In this document: positions 7,373 to 16,371 of the stretch, one piece after another
How the letters are laid out: the number at the start of each line of letters is the position of its first letter
Numbering within the stretch: the stretch's first letter is position 1
Origin: Archangium violaceum
Lineage (GTDB): Bacteria; Myxococcota; Myxococcia; Myxococcales; Myxococcaceae
Assembly (NCBI RefSeq): GCF_016859125.1
Contig: NZ_CP069338.1
Span: 11,597,501-11,661,500, forward strand
Reading direction: 5' to 3'
DNA length: 64,000 bases
Program-made: the position numbers and the translations under genes
Notes under the pieces: model-generated
What the model saw: only the letters and a program-made list of their open reading frames with translations
Databases searched by the model: none
What the model was told of the DNA's origin: nothing

Positions 7373-8992
7373 ATGTCGGACGACATCGCGATCGGCATCG
7401 ACCTGGGCACCTCCACCTCGTGTGTGTCCGTGGTGCAGGACGGTCAGCCGTTCGTCATCCCCAACGAGTGGGGAGAGACGACCCATGCCTCGTGCGTGTC
7501 CTTCCTGGAGGACGGCTCGGTGCTGGTGGGCAACGCGGCCAAGCGCAACATCATCACCAACGCCGAGTCCACGGTGTACTCGGCCAAGCGGCTCATCGGG
7601 CGCTACTACTTCTCCGACGAGGTGAAGAAGGCCCAGGCGGTGATGCCGTACCAGATCGTCGAGGGCGAGAACAACTCGGTGCGCATCGCCGTGCGCGGGC
7701 ACACGTACTCGCTGCCGGAGATCTCCGCGCTCGTGCTCAAGGAGATGAAGGCCATCGCGGAGACGTACCTGGGCCGAGAGGTGACGAAGGCCGCCATCAC
7801 CGTGCCCGCCTACTTCAACGACAACCAGCGCCAGGCCACCAAGGACGCGGGCCGCATCGCCGGGCTGGAGGTGCTGCGCATCCTCAACGAGCCCACCGCG
7901 GCGGCGCTCGCCTACGGCTTCGGCCGGGACGTCAACCAGCGCGTGGTGGTGTACGACCTGGGCGGCGGTACCTTCGACGTCTCCATCCTGGAGATCGGCA
8001 AGGACGTCTTCGAGGTGCTGTCCACCGCCGGTGACACCTACCTGGGCGGCGACGACTTCGACGACCGCATCATGACGTGGCTGGCGGACGACTTCATGAA
8101 GCGCACGCGCCTGGACCTGCGGCAGAACAAGTTCTGCCTGCAGATGCTCAAGGACGCGGCCGAGCGGGCGAAGATCGACGTGGGCAGCCACGGCGTGGCG
8201 GACGTGCTCTGCGAGGGCATCTGCCAGGACGCCAGCGGCAAGGTGTTGGACCTGACGGGCCGGATCACCCAGGACCAGTTCAACCGGATGGTGATGGACC
8301 TGGTGCAGCGCACCTTCAAGGTGTGCGACGAGGCGCTGCAGTCCGCGCGCATGACGGCGGCGGACATCGACGCGGTCATCCTGGTGGGTGGCCCCACGCG
8401 CCTGCCCATCATCCGCAACTCGGTGCGCCACTACTTCCAGAAGGAGCCCAAGGAGGGCATCAATCCGGACCAGGTGGTGGCCATGGGCGCGGCGCTCCAG
8501 GCCAACGCGCTGCTGGATACGGCCACGGAGACCTTCCTGGTGGACGTGACGCCGCTGTCGCTGCGCATCGGCACGGTGGGCGGCTACACCGAGAAGGTCA
8601 TCGAGAAGAACACCCCGGTCCCCATCGACCGCTCGAAGACCTTCACCACCAGCCGCGACGGTCAGGAGAAGGTGAAGATCCGCGTCTACCAGGGCGAGTC
8701 CAACCGCGCCGACGAGTGCGAGATGCTGGGCGAGTTCGAGTTCTCGGGCTTCCGCATCGGCTACCGGGGCGAGGTGAAGATCGACGTGACGTTCGAGATC
8801 AACACCGACGGCCTGTTGAACGTATCGGCGACGGATCAGGAAACGGGGCAGAAGACGTCCACCACGCTCACCATGTCCTCGGGCATGTCGGAGGCGGACA
8901 TCCAGCGCTCCATGCAGAGCAACAAGCAGATCCAACTCGCGGGTCATGATGGGGGTGACCTGCCCGCCGTCGCCACCAGCCGACGGAGATAG
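7373..8992 (+). CDS. DnaK/Hsp70-like chaperone lacking the C-terminal lid
   Basis: 539 residues versus about 640 for housekeeping DnaK. The ATPase domain is complete: [15 protein letters not shown] (phosphate 1), [14 protein letters not shown] (phosphate 2), [14 protein letters not shown] (adenosine; normally GGSTRMP). The beta-sandwich substrate domain follows ([10 protein letters not shown]), then the protein stops shortly after [11 protein letters not shown] with only a short tail ending SRRR, so most of the helical lid is missing. It is followed 9 bases later by a J-domain gene and then by cvpA, apparently one operon. It is probably a dedicated Hsp70 rather than the main DnaK; a motility or envelope role, as for other myxobacterial DnaK paralogues, is speculation. 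Confidence 0.9.
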   Translation: MSDDIAIGIDLGTSTSCVSVVQDGQPFVIPNEWGETTHASCVSFLEDGSVLVGNAAKRNIITNAESTVYSAKRLIGRYYFSDEVKKAQAVMPYQIVEGENNSVRIAVRGHTYSLPEISALVLKEMKAIAETYLGREVTKAAITVPAYFNDNQRQATKDAGRIAGLEVLRILNEPTAAALAYGFGRDVNQRVVVYDLGGGTFDVSILEIGKDVFEVLSTAGDTYLGGDDFDDRIMTWLADDFMKRTRLDLRQNKFCLQMLKDAAERAKIDVGSHGVADVLCEGICQDASGKVLDLTGRITQDQFNRMVMDLVQRTFKVCDEALQSARMTAADIDAVILVGGPTRLPIIRNSVRHYFQKEPKEGINPDQVVAMGAALQANALLDTATETFLVDVTPLSLRIGTVGGYTEKVIEKNTPVPIDRSKTFTTSRDGQEKVKIRVYQGESNRADECEMLGEFEFSGFRIGYRGEVKIDVTFEINTDGLLNVSATDQETGQKTSTTLTMSSGMSEADIQRSMQSNKQIQLAGHDGGDLPAVATSRRR

Positions 8993-9001
8993 ACCAGCGC
9001 G

Positions 9002-10561
9002 ATGTCCCAGCCTCCCCAGAATGGCGCCGGTAAACCCCCCGCCCCTCCGGCACCGAGCCAGCCCGCCACACCGGGCTCCCGGGCGACTCCATCGGCCGCC
9101 GCACCCGCCGTGCCTCCGGCCCGGCCGTCCACCCCTGGCGCCCCGCCTGCTCCTGGCGCCCCGGCCCCCGTGCGTCCTCCCGTGACCGCGGCCCCGGGCC
9201 AGCCCCCGCAGCGTCCGACCGCGGCGGGAGTGCCCGCCGTGCCCTCTGGAGTCCGTCCGGCGGTGCCCGGTGCGCCCGCGACACCCGGTGCCCCGGCCGT
9301 GGCCCGTCCGCCTCCGGCACCCGGTGCGCCTCCGGCCGCGCCGTCCGGAGCCCGCCCCGCGGTGCCACCCGGCGCGCCCACGGTGCCAGGAGTGCCCCCC
9401 CCGCCTCCCGGTGCGCCCCAGGCTCAGCGCCCCATGGGGACGCCCGCCGGGACGCGCCCCACCGCGACCGCGCTCCCGAGCGTTGCGCCCACCACGCGGC
9501 CTCCCACACCCGGCGTTCCCCCGCCGCATCCGCTGACAGCGGCCCCGCCGTCCCGTCCGCCTCCCGCCCCAGCGCAGGGGGCCGTGCCGCCCGCCCCCGC
9601 TTCCGGAGCGCGCCCCGTCGTCCGGCCCACGACCTCGCTCCCGGCCGTGGCGCCTCCCGGGTCGACGCCCGTGCGTCCTCCCTCCGGAAGCAACCCGGTC
9701 CGCCCTCCGGCGCCTCCCGCCGGTGCGCTCCAGCCTCCCCCTCCCCCGCCCGCCGCGATCCAGCCGCCGCCTCCGCCGGGTGCGCCACGTCCACCGGGAG
9801 TGCCCGCCGTGGCGTCCGTGGCTCCGTCCGTCGCGCCGCTCGTGCCCCCGGTGGCGCCCATGGTGCCCGCCATCGCCCCCGCGGGGACACCGGTGCGCCC
9901 TCCGTCCGGAGCCGCCCCCGTCGTCCCGCCTCCGCCGCCCCCCGCCGCGGTCCAACCTCCGCCCCCGCCGCATCCCTCGACCGGGAAGGACCTGGACCCG
10001 ACCCAGCTCGCCGAGCTGTGGGAGCGCTGCTCGAAGCTCGACCAGCAGGACTACTTCGAGGTCCTCATGGTGGAGCGGACGGCGGCGCCCGCGGACATCA
10101 AGAAGGCCTTCTACCGGGAGAGCCGCACCTACCACCCGGACCGCTTCTTCCACCTGTCGAACAAGGAACTCAAGGACCGGGTCAACGAGCTCTACAAGCG
10201 CGTCACCGAGGCCTACTACGTGCTGAGGGACGACGCGAAGCGCCGGCAGTACACGGCGAACATCTCGGGACCCGAGCGGGCCCAGAAGCTGCGCTTCACC
10301 GAGACCTCCGAGGCCGAGACGCGCGCCGCCTCCAAGCGTCAGGTGGAGGAGCAGATCGGCACGCACCCCAAGGGGCGCCAGTTCTACCAGACGGGCGCGG
10401 CGGACGCCGACGCGGGCCGTTGGTCCGCGGCCGAGCGCAACCTGAAGATGGCGCTCACCTATGAGCCGGCGAACACCCGCTACAAGGAGAAGCTCGCCGA
10501 GGTCCAGAAGGTGCTACACGAAGAGGCACGCAAGCAGGGCGACGCCTTCAAGATCCGCTGA
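9002..10561 (+). CDS. J-domain protein with long Pro/Ala-rich N-terminal region
   Basis: 519 residues. Residues 1 to about 325 are low-complexity Pro/Ala/Gly/Val (PPAPG, PPPPP and similar runs) and presumably disordered. Then comes a J-domain (about 340-415: QDYFEVL, the HPD tripeptide in TYHPDRFF, AYYVLRDDAKRRQY). The C-terminus has a TPR-like pair of helices (GRWSAAERNLKMALTYEPAN). J-domains stimulate Hsp70 ATPase through HPD; the Hsp70-like gene directly upstream is the obvious partner. The Pro-rich arm may bridge to an envelope or cytoskeletal client. No zinc-finger or DnaJ C-terminal domains are present. Confidence 0.88.
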   Translation: MSQPPQNGAGKPPAPPAPSQPATPGSRATPSAAAPAVPPARPSTPGAPPAPGAPAPVRPPVTAAPGQPPQRPTAAGVPAVPSGVRPAVPGAPATPGAPAVARPPPAPGAPPAAPSGARPAVPPGAPTVPGVPPPPPGAPQAQRPMGTPAGTRPTATALPSVAPTTRPPTPGVPPPHPLTAAPPSRPPPAPAQGAVPPAPASGARPVVRPTTSLPAVAPPGSTPVRPPSGSNPVRPPAPPAGALQPPPPPPAAIQPPPPPGAPRPPGVPAVASVAPSVAPLVPPVAPMVPAIAPAGTPVRPPSGAAPVVPPPPPPAAVQPPPPPHPSTGKDLDPTQLAELWERCSKLDQQDYFEVLMVERTAAPADIKKAFYRESRTYHPDRFFHLSNKELKDRVNELYKRVTEAYYVLRDDAKRRQYTANISGPERAQKLRFTETSEAETRAASKRQVEEQIGTHPKGRQFYQTGAADADAGRWSAAERNLKMALTYEPANTRYKEKLAEVQKVLHEEARKQGDAFKIR

Positions 10562-10588
10562 CGGACACCTGGCGGAAGGGGGAACCGC

Positions 10589-11341
10589 GTGACCATCGAC
10601 CTGATCATCCTGGGACTGGTGCTGCTCTTCGCCGTGGTGGGCGCCATCTCCGGAGGGGCGAAGCAGATCGCCAACATGGTGGCGCTCGCGGTGGCGTGGT
10701 TCGTCTCGCGCAAGCTGGGCACGTACGTGGGGCCAAGGATGGCGGACGCGCTCGGCGGCGTGCCCCTGCTCATCGGCACGCTCGCCGGCTCGCTGCTCGT
10801 CTTCATCGTCGTGCTGGTGGCCGTGCGCTACGCGCTCACCGCCCTGCTCCAGCGGCTCCTGTGGAGCAAGGATCCGGACAAGCGGACGCTGGATGGCTTC
10901 ATCGGCTTCGTGCTTGGCGGGGCGAAGGTGGTGGCCATCACCTACGTCATGCTCAGCGCGCTCGTCTTCGCCGAGCAATACATCGTGGTGGCGGGCAAGC
11001 GCATGGGCCTGTCGCCCAGGGACTCGGTGTCCTTCGGACTGGCGCGCCGCTACAACCTCTTCGAGATGACGCAATTCTCCGCCGTGAAGGACATGATCAC
11101 GGTGGGACAGGTGGCGACCGACCCCGAGCGGGCCCGGCGCCTGGCGGGCAACCCGGCCTTCAAGTCGCTCAAGCAGGACCCCCGTTTCCAGAAGGCCCTG
11201 GCGGACAAGCAGCTCCGCGAGGCGATGGAGCGAGGCGACACGCAGGCGGTGCTGCGCAGCGACCTCATCCTCCAGCTCCTGCGGGATCCGCAGTTCGTGG
11301 CCCGACTCGGGGCCGCGGCACGGGCCTCCGAGCGCAAGTGA
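10589..11341 (+). CDS. CvpA family membrane protein
   Basis: 250 residues. Four hydrophobic segments in the first 150 residues begin IDLIILGLVLLFAVVGAISGG, the typical CvpA start, with the second and third helices around LLIGTLAGSLLVFIVVLVAV and GGAKVVAITYVMLSALVFAE. The C-terminal 100 residues are soluble and charged, an extension beyond the usual 160-residue CvpA. The E. coli protein is linked to colicin V production and envelope integrity; the biochemical function is unknown. GTG start at 10589 with GGCGGAAGGGGGAA upstream. It lies 27 bases after the J-domain gene and probably in the same operon. Confidence 0.8.
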   Translation: MTIDLIILGLVLLFAVVGAISGGAKQIANMVALAVAWFVSRKLGTYVGPRMADALGGVPLLIGTLAGSLLVFIVVLVAVRYALTALLQRLLWSKDPDKRTLDGFIGFVLGGAKVVAITYVMLSALVFAEQYIVVAGKRMGLSPRDSVSFGLARRYNLFEMTQFSAVKDMITVGQVATDPERARRLAGNPAFKSLKQDPRFQKALADKQLREAMERGDTQAVLRSDLILQLLRDPQFVARLGAAARASERK

Positions 11342-11351
11342 GCCCGGGGGC

Positions 11352-12425
11352 TCAGGCCCCCAACCCGACGTGGGACTCCAGCCCCGCCAGGCGGGAGCGG
11401 ACGAAGCCCTGGTCCACGGTGAACTGATGGCGGCGGTGCTCGGGCGCCTCGAACATCACGTCCGACATCACGTGCTCGAGGATGGAGCGCAGACCGCGAG
11501 CGCCCAGACCCTTCTCGATGGAGAAGCGGACCACCTCGCGCAGGGCGTCCTCGGTGACATCCAGCTCGATGCCGTCCAGCCCCAGCAGCTCCCGGTACTC
11601 GCGGATGATGGAGTCCTGGGGCTCGGTGAGCACGCGCAGCAGCTCCGGCTCGCCGAGAAGCTCCAACTGCACCACCACCGGCAGACGGCCGAGGAACTCG
11701 GCGAGCATCCCGTACTCCACCAACTGCTTGGTGGTGATGCGCTTGCGGACCTTCTGGGGCTCCTGAGCCCCGAACCCCATGGCTCGTGATTCGACGCTAC
11801 CGCCGTACTCGTGCAGGTCCGAGAACGTGCCCGCGCAGATGAACAGGATGTCCCGGGTGTCGATGGGCACGAAGTCACCGCGATTCCACGCCTGCGTGAC
11901 ATTCATGGGGACGAAGACCTCGCGGCCCTCGAGCAGCTTGAGGAGCGCCTGCTGAACCCCCTCGCCCCCGATGTCCCGGCTCCCCGCGCCGTTGCGCGCG
12001 CTCTGCGAGCGCCGGGCGATCTTGTCCACCTCGTCGATGAAGATGATGCCCCGCTGGGTGTCCTCCACCGAGTGGTTGGCCTTGAAGAGCAGGTCCGCCA
12101 CCATCACCTCCACGTCCTTCCCGTAGTAGCCGGCCTCCGTGTACTCGGTGGCGTCCACGGTGGTGAACGGGACGGAGAGGATCTCCGCCAGGTTGCGGGC
12201 GATATGGGTCTTCCCGCTTCCGGTGGGCCCGATGAGCAGGATGTTGGACTTCTTGAGTAGCGAGGTGCGCCGCATGCGGCGCGCTTGAATCCGCTTCAGG
12301 TGGTTGTGGGCGGCGATGGCCACGGCCCGCTTGGCCGCCTCCTGGCCGATGACGAATCTGTCCAACCGCTCGTAGATTTCCCTTGGGGTCATCAACGGCG
12401 AGTCCCTGCGTGCGGACGACTCCAT
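11352..12425 (-). CDS. ClpX-like AAA+ unfoldase without N-terminal zinc-binding domain
   Basis: 357 residues from the ATG at 12425, chosen because AAGGGGAGGG lies 4 bases before it. Walker A is GPTGSGKT, Walker B IIFIDEVDKI, pore-1 loop AGYYGKDVE (AGYVGEDVE in E. coli ClpX), and sensor and C-domain motifs include EFLGRLPVVV and KGLGARGLRSI. The ClpP-docking loop appears as AMGFGA, close to the IGF motif, so ClpP interaction may persist. The Cys4 zinc domain that binds adaptors is absent, so this is probably a second, specialised ClpX. It is divergent from speA. Confidence 0.85.
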   Translation of the reverse strand: MESSARRDSPLMTPREIYERLDRFVIGQEAAKRAVAIAAHNHLKRIQARRMRRTSLLKKSNILLIGPTGSGKTHIARNLAEILSVPFTTVDATEYTEAGYYGKDVEVMVADLLFKANHSVEDTQRGIIFIDEVDKIARRSQSARNGAGSRDIGGEGVQQALLKLLEGREVFVPMNVTQAWNRGDFVPIDTRDILFICAGTFSDLHEYGGSVESRAMGFGAQEPQKVRKRITTKQLVEYGMLAEFLGRLPVVVQLELLGEPELLRVLTEPQDSIIREYRELLGLDGIELDVTEDALREVVRFSIEKGLGARGLRSILEHVMSDVMFEAPEHRRHQFTVDQGFVRSRLAGLESHVGLGA

Positions 12426-12650
12426 GTACCCTCCCCTTGGCTCCATGCGGGCTCCCGGACCTCCTCACGGGAAGGGTAGGAATCCGCTGGAGGACAGCCC
12501 ACCCATTGCAGGGAGAAGGAGGGCGCCGCCGCCGTCGTCTGGCCGGCCGCCCCTCAACCAGGAGTTGAACGGCGGGGGGATTCCCGATACTTCCCGCGCT
12601 GTCCTTTGTTGGACACCATCCACCCCTTGACCGGGAGAGCAGGAACGCAG

Positions 12651-14669
12651 ATGGCTTCGATCACTCCTCAGCACCGTTGGACCATCGCAGATGCCCAGGA
12701 CACCTACGGCATCCGCAACTGGGGCTCGCCCTACTTCGGCGTCAACGACAAGGGTCATGTGTGTGTCCATCCGGATGGGCCCTCTGCGCCGAGCATGGAC
12801 CTGAAGGAGCTGGTGGACGAGGTGCGTCGCCGGGGCATCGGCCTGCCGCTGCTGCTGCGCTTCACGGACGTGTTGCGCCACCGGGTGGTCCACCTGAACC
12901 AGGCGTTCCGCAAGGCCATCTCCGACCACAACTACAAGGGCCAGTACCAGGGGGTGTACCCCATCAAGGTGAACCAGCACCGGTACGTGGCGGAGACCAT
13001 CGTCGAGACCGGCAAGCAGTTCGCCTACGGCCTGGAGGCCGGAAGCAAGCCGGAGCTGCTCGCGGTGATGGCGCTGCTGGACCAGGAGGACGCGCTCGTC
13101 ATCTGCAACGGCTACAAGGACGAGGAGTACGTCGAGACGGCGCTGCGCTTCAGCCGCCTGGGCCGCAAGGTGATTCTCGTGGTGGAGAAGCCCTCAGAGC
13201 TGCCCCTCATCGCCGAGGTGGCGCGCAAGACGGGGATTCAGCCGCGCATCGGCATGCGGGTGAAGCTGTCCTCGCGCGGCGCGGGCAAGTGGGAGGCCTC
13301 GGGTGGTGACCGCTCCAAGTTCGGCCTGTCCTCCTCGGAGCTGATGAGCGCCATCGGCTTCCTGAAGGAGACGGGGCTGCTGCCGTGCTTCGAGCTGCTG
13401 CACTTCCACCTGGGAAGCCAGATCTCCAACATCCGCAACGTGAAGAACGCGCTGCGCGAGGTGGGCCGCTTCTTCGTGGAGGTGGCGCGCCAGGGTGCCC
13501 CGCTGAAGTACCTGGACGTGGGCGGCGGCCTCGGCGTGGACTACGACGGCTCGCAGACGAACTTCACGTCGTCCATGAACTACACGACGGAGGAGTACGC
13601 CAACGACGTGGTGTTCGCGGTGATGGAGGCGTGCGACTCGGCGGGCGTGCAGCACCCCATCCTCGTGTCCGAGTCGGGCCGCGCCGTGGTGGCGCACCAC
13701 GCGGTGCTGGTGGTGGACGTGCTGGGCACCAGCGAGTTCGATCCGGTGAGCGTGCCGGACAAGGCGGATGAGAAGGCGCCCTCGGTGGTGCGCAACCTCC
13801 TGTCCACCTTCAAGGACGTGACGAACAAGAACCTGCTGGAGGCCTACCACGACGCCCAGGACTACAAGGAGGAGACGCTGACGCTCTTCTCCCTGGGACA
13901 CCTGTCGCTGGAGCAGCGGGTGATGGCGGAGAACATCTTCTGGGCCCTCTGCCACAAGATCATGCGGATCGCCGGGGAGTCGGGCGAGATTCCGGAGGAG
14001 CTCGAGACGCTGGAGAAGCAGCTGTCGGACACCTACTTCTGCAACTTCTCGGTGTTCCAGTCGCTGCCGGACTCGTGGGCGATCGATCAGCTCTTCCCCA
14101 TCATGCCCATCCACCGGCTGAACGAGCGGCCGTCGCGGCGCGCGGTGCTGGCGGACATCACGTGCGACTCGGACGGGAAGATCGACCACTTCATCGACAA
14201 GCGCGAGGTGAAGGACGCGCTCGAGCTGCACCCGCTCAACAACGACGACTACTACCTGGGCATCTTCCTGGTGGGCGCGTACCAGGAGATTCTGGGCGAC
14301 CTGCACAACCTCTTCGGTGACACGCACGCGGTGCAGGTGTCGCTGGCGCCCAACGGCGGCTACCTGATCGACCACGTGGTGGAGGGCGACACGGTGACCG
14401 AGGTGCTCAACTACGTGAGCTACAACAAGGACGACCTCGTGGCGAAGCTGCGCAAGTCCACCGAGGTGGCGCTGCGCAACGGGCGCCTCACGCTGGACGA
14501 GTCGCGCCAGCTGCTGCGCATGTACGAGGAAGGCCTGTCCGGCTACACGTACCTGGAGCGCGAGGTGGACGCCTCCTTCGTGTCCAACCACGGCCAGCTG
14601 CGACTGGTGACGCAGGACACGGGCGCGTCCGGCGGCGGCAAGGCGCCCGTTCCGCCCACGGGGACCTGA
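12651..14669 (+). CDS. speA: Biosynthetic arginine decarboxylase
   Basis: 672 residues, full length for SpeA. The PLP Lys lies in YPIKVNQ, the Arg/PLP-phosphate region includes LHFHLGSQISN and GGGLGVDYDGS, and the second active-site region is ADITCDSDGKIDHF. It converts arginine to agmatine for polyamine synthesis, with Mg2+ and PLP in family members. ATG at 12651 follows GGGAGAGCAGGAACGCAG. It is followed by a clear intrinsic terminator and convergent with the accessory island. The deoxyhypusine-synthase-like gene at 26.6 kb may use polyamines derived from this pathway. Confidence 0.96.
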   Translation: MASITPQHRWTIADAQDTYGIRNWGSPYFGVNDKGHVCVHPDGPSAPSMDLKELVDEVRRRGIGLPLLLRFTDVLRHRVVHLNQAFRKAISDHNYKGQYQGVYPIKVNQHRYVAETIVETGKQFAYGLEAGSKPELLAVMALLDQEDALVICNGYKDEEYVETALRFSRLGRKVILVVEKPSELPLIAEVARKTGIQPRIGMRVKLSSRGAGKWEASGGDRSKFGLSSSELMSAIGFLKETGLLPCFELLHFHLGSQISNIRNVKNALREVGRFFVEVARQGAPLKYLDVGGGLGVDYDGSQTNFTSSMNYTTEEYANDVVFAVMEACDSAGVQHPILVSESGRAVVAHHAVLVVDVLGTSEFDPVSVPDKADEKAPSVVRNLLSTFKDVTNKNLLEAYHDAQDYKEETLTLFSLGHLSLEQRVMAENIFWALCHKIMRIAGESGEIPEELETLEKQLSDTYFCNFSVFQSLPDSWAIDQLFPIMPIHRLNERPSRRAVLADITCDSDGKIDHFIDKREVKDALELHPLNNDDYYLGIFLVGAYQEILGDLHNLFGDTHAVQVSLAPNGGYLIDHVVEGDTVTEVLNYVSYNKDDLVAKLRKSTEVALRNGRLTLDESRQLLRMYEEGLSGYTYLEREVDASFVSNHGQLRLVTQDTGASGGGKAPVPPTGT

Positions 14670-14711
14670 GGCAGCGGGGCATCCCGCCAGGCTTCCGGCA
14701 CAACCCGGTCC

Positions 14712-14746
14712 AGGCCCCAGGCACTTTCAGTGTTTGGGGCCTTTTC
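14712..14746 (+). terminator. Rho-independent terminator of speA
   Basis: AGGCCCCA (14712-14719) pairs with TGGGGCCT (14735-14742), with an inner CACT/AGTG extension, followed by TTTT. It lies 43 bases after the speA stop and ends just before the convergent ITPA-like gene. Confidence 0.85.
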
Positions 14747-14747
14747 A

Positions 14748-15308
14748 TTAGATGCCGAGGAGCTTCCTGAGCTGGGCGTAGGCCTTGGCGCTTCCGCTAC
14801 AGGCGAGCTTCTCATCGCGCGTCATCTCGCCCATCACCTTGGAGTGGCCGTCCGGCATGAAGACCGGCTCCCAATGAATGCCACCCCGGACCGTCTGGGT
14901 GGGGACGATGCTCCCCTCGACGCGCCCCTCGTAGGTCTGGAACGTCTTGCCATCGCAGTAGCAGACCATCTGCACCACGTGGGCCCGTCGCGACTGGCCT
15001 TCTGGAATCAACTCGCAGATGCGGCCTTCGAGCGTCTCCCAGAACGGCTTCACCAACGGCCCCGGCAGGCCCGCGAAATGCTCGATGTAGAGCCCCCCGT
15101 GCTCCACGAAGAGCGGCACGAGTGCCTGCTTGTACGCGGAGAGGGCCTTCTCGCGGACGATGGTGGCGAGGTCCGAGGAAAGAACCTCCGCCACCTCCTG
15201 CCTGAGCAGGCGCGGCGGGTTCTTGCTGTCCCGGAAGTAGTGGACCACGTCCTCGTGCTTCCGCGGATTCGACGAGCTGAAGTAGATGACCATCGTCCCC
15301 TCAGACAT
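14748..15308 (-). CDS. ITPA/HAM1-like nucleotide-binding protein, probable non-catalytic sensor (KomB-like)
   Basis: 186 residues aligning along the whole ITPA/HAM1 fold: YFSSSNPRKHEDV (triphosphate-binding start), GLPGPLVKPFWETL (human ITPA has GLPGPYIKWF), GRVEGSIVPTQ and WEPVFMPDG. Key residues are changed: the catalytic Asp of the ED(S/T) motif is His70 in VEHGGL, and the base-recognising Ser-His-Arg motif reads SGSAKAY. I infer binding rather than hydrolysis of a non-canonical purine nucleotide. Its ATG overlaps the stop of the upstream SIR2 gene (ATGTCTGA), so the two are translationally coupled. HAM1-like plus SIR2 is the KomB/KomC arrangement of the Kongming antiphage system. Confidence 0.8.
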   Translation of the reverse strand: MSEGTMVIYFSSSNPRKHEDVVHYFRDSKNPPRLLRQEVAEVLSSDLATIVREKALSAYKQALVPLFVEHGGLYIEHFAGLPGPLVKPFWETLEGRICELIPEGQSRRAHVVQMVCYCDGKTFQTYEGRVEGSIVPTQTVRGGIHWEPVFMPDGHSKVMGEMTRDEKLACSGSAKAYAQLRKLLGI

Positions 15309-16143
15309 GCAGGGCGTCGAGCAACTCGACGACGCTCTTCGATTTGTTATCCGGATCCAGGGCGATCACGTCGATGTGCCATTGCTCGAGGAGCCTGGGC
15401 TGCACACAACCGTGGCCGAAGGTCGCCCAGTAACAACGTTGATCAGGCGCGATGGGCGTCCCCGGCGCCTGATTCTCGCGGCGCATCTGATCCATCCGGT
15501 ACCAGATGTAGCGGAGGTTGGTGTCACCGAAGTTGTAGCCGAGGAAGAGGAAGATATTGCCGAGCAGATCGGAGCGAAGCCGCTGGTCGGGAGCGGCCTC
15601 CAGCCGGAGACGGTTGAAGAACTCACTCTCGGTCAGCACGACCGTGTCGGGGTGGGCGAGGTCTCCATGGAATTTGATGACCTGACACGCATCGGGCTCC
15701 ACGGGACGCATGAAATCCTCGAGCCGGGTCAGGACCGCGGCCTTCTTCCCAGCGTCGCGCAGGGCCTCTTCGATGTGATGCTCGAAGTTCGTCGTGTAGA
15801 TCGTCCGGAAGTCGCAGCGCGACAGCGCCTGGTGCTGAATGGAATTCTTGCGGCGCGCATCCACCTCGGGCGCGTGGAACTTCTTCTCCATTTCGTGAAC
15901 GAACGCCCGGAGCCCCCCGGGGTACTCGAGGTGGAAATAGCCGGCCAGATGCGGGGGCAGGCCGTGGACCTCGAAGAGCGCGGGCTCGAAGCCCAGCGCC
16001 TGACCCATCCACCCCATGAGCTCCTTCCACAGGGGGAGTTGGAGCGGCGCGGAGAACCCCGCCCCGAGGAAGGGGATCAGGCGCCGCTCCTGGTAGGCCT
16101 GCCGCAACCTGGGGATCGCTTCCTTGATCGTCAGCACCGACAT
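15301..16143 (-). CDS. SIR2-family NAD-hydrolase-type effector (KomC-like)
   Basis: 280 residues. SIR2_2-type domain with FLGAGFSAP (27-33, NAD-binding GAG), IYTTNFE (N119) and KFHGD (catalytic-type H159), plus LFLGYNFGDTN near 214-225. All NADase hallmarks are intact. In antiphage systems such SIR2 domains deplete NAD+ to kill the infected cell. It is first in a two-gene unit with the ITPA-like protein, with overlapping stop and start codons. A 228-base gap separates it from the divergent lipoprotein. No separate sensor domain is fused, so the partner probably supplies the signal. Confidence 0.85.
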   Translation of the reverse strand: MSVLTIKEAIPRLRQAYQERRLIPFLGAGFSAPLQLPLWKELMGWMGQALGFEPALFEVHGLPPHLAGYFHLEYPGGLRAFVHEMEKKFHAPEVDARRKNSIQHQALSRCDFRTIYTTNFEHHIEEALRDAGKKAAVLTRLEDFMRPVEPDACQVIKFHGDLAHPDTVVLTESEFFNRLRLEAAPDQRLRSDLLGNIFLFLGYNFGDTNLRYIWYRMDQMRRENQAPGTPIAPDQRCYWATFGHGCVQPRLLEQWHIDVIALDPDNKSKSVVELLDALHV

Positions 16144-16371
16144 GTGCGCGATCTAATCGGATACCGCCTCGAAGTGCCACCCGCCATGAGAGCAGCGCAG
16201 TGGAGGCGGGCAGGCAGGCAATGTCGTGCCCACACGATCCTTTTGAGCAGCAACCTCGCTGACGAAACGAAGCCCGGACAGTCGAAACCGAGGACGGTCC
16301 CCGTCTTGACACCCTCGGCCTGCACCATGCTCTCCTTGGGAGTACTTGAAGCCCACGTTCCGAGGGGGAAC

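Noticed and set aside
9020-9990. GC-rich short repeats in the J-protein arm considered as CRISPR or VNTR
   Set aside because: They are irregular PPAPG-type codons without constant spacing or unique spacers.
7340-10366. Open frame of about 1000 codons antisense to the Hsp70 and J-domain genes
   Set aside because: It mirrors the G/C-rich third positions of the real genes; its translation is Arg/Gly/His-rich low complexity without domains, while the plus strand has clear motifs.
16306-16334. Promoter for the Cys-rich lipoprotein (TTGACA at 16306)
   Set aside because: No acceptable -10 hexamer at 15-19 bases; left unannotated.
15286-16371. Long N-terminal extension of the Cys-rich lipoprotein gene
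   Set aside because: It would run antisense through the whole SIR2 gene and bury the signal peptide internally; ATG 16372 has a good ribosome site and a proper lipobox.
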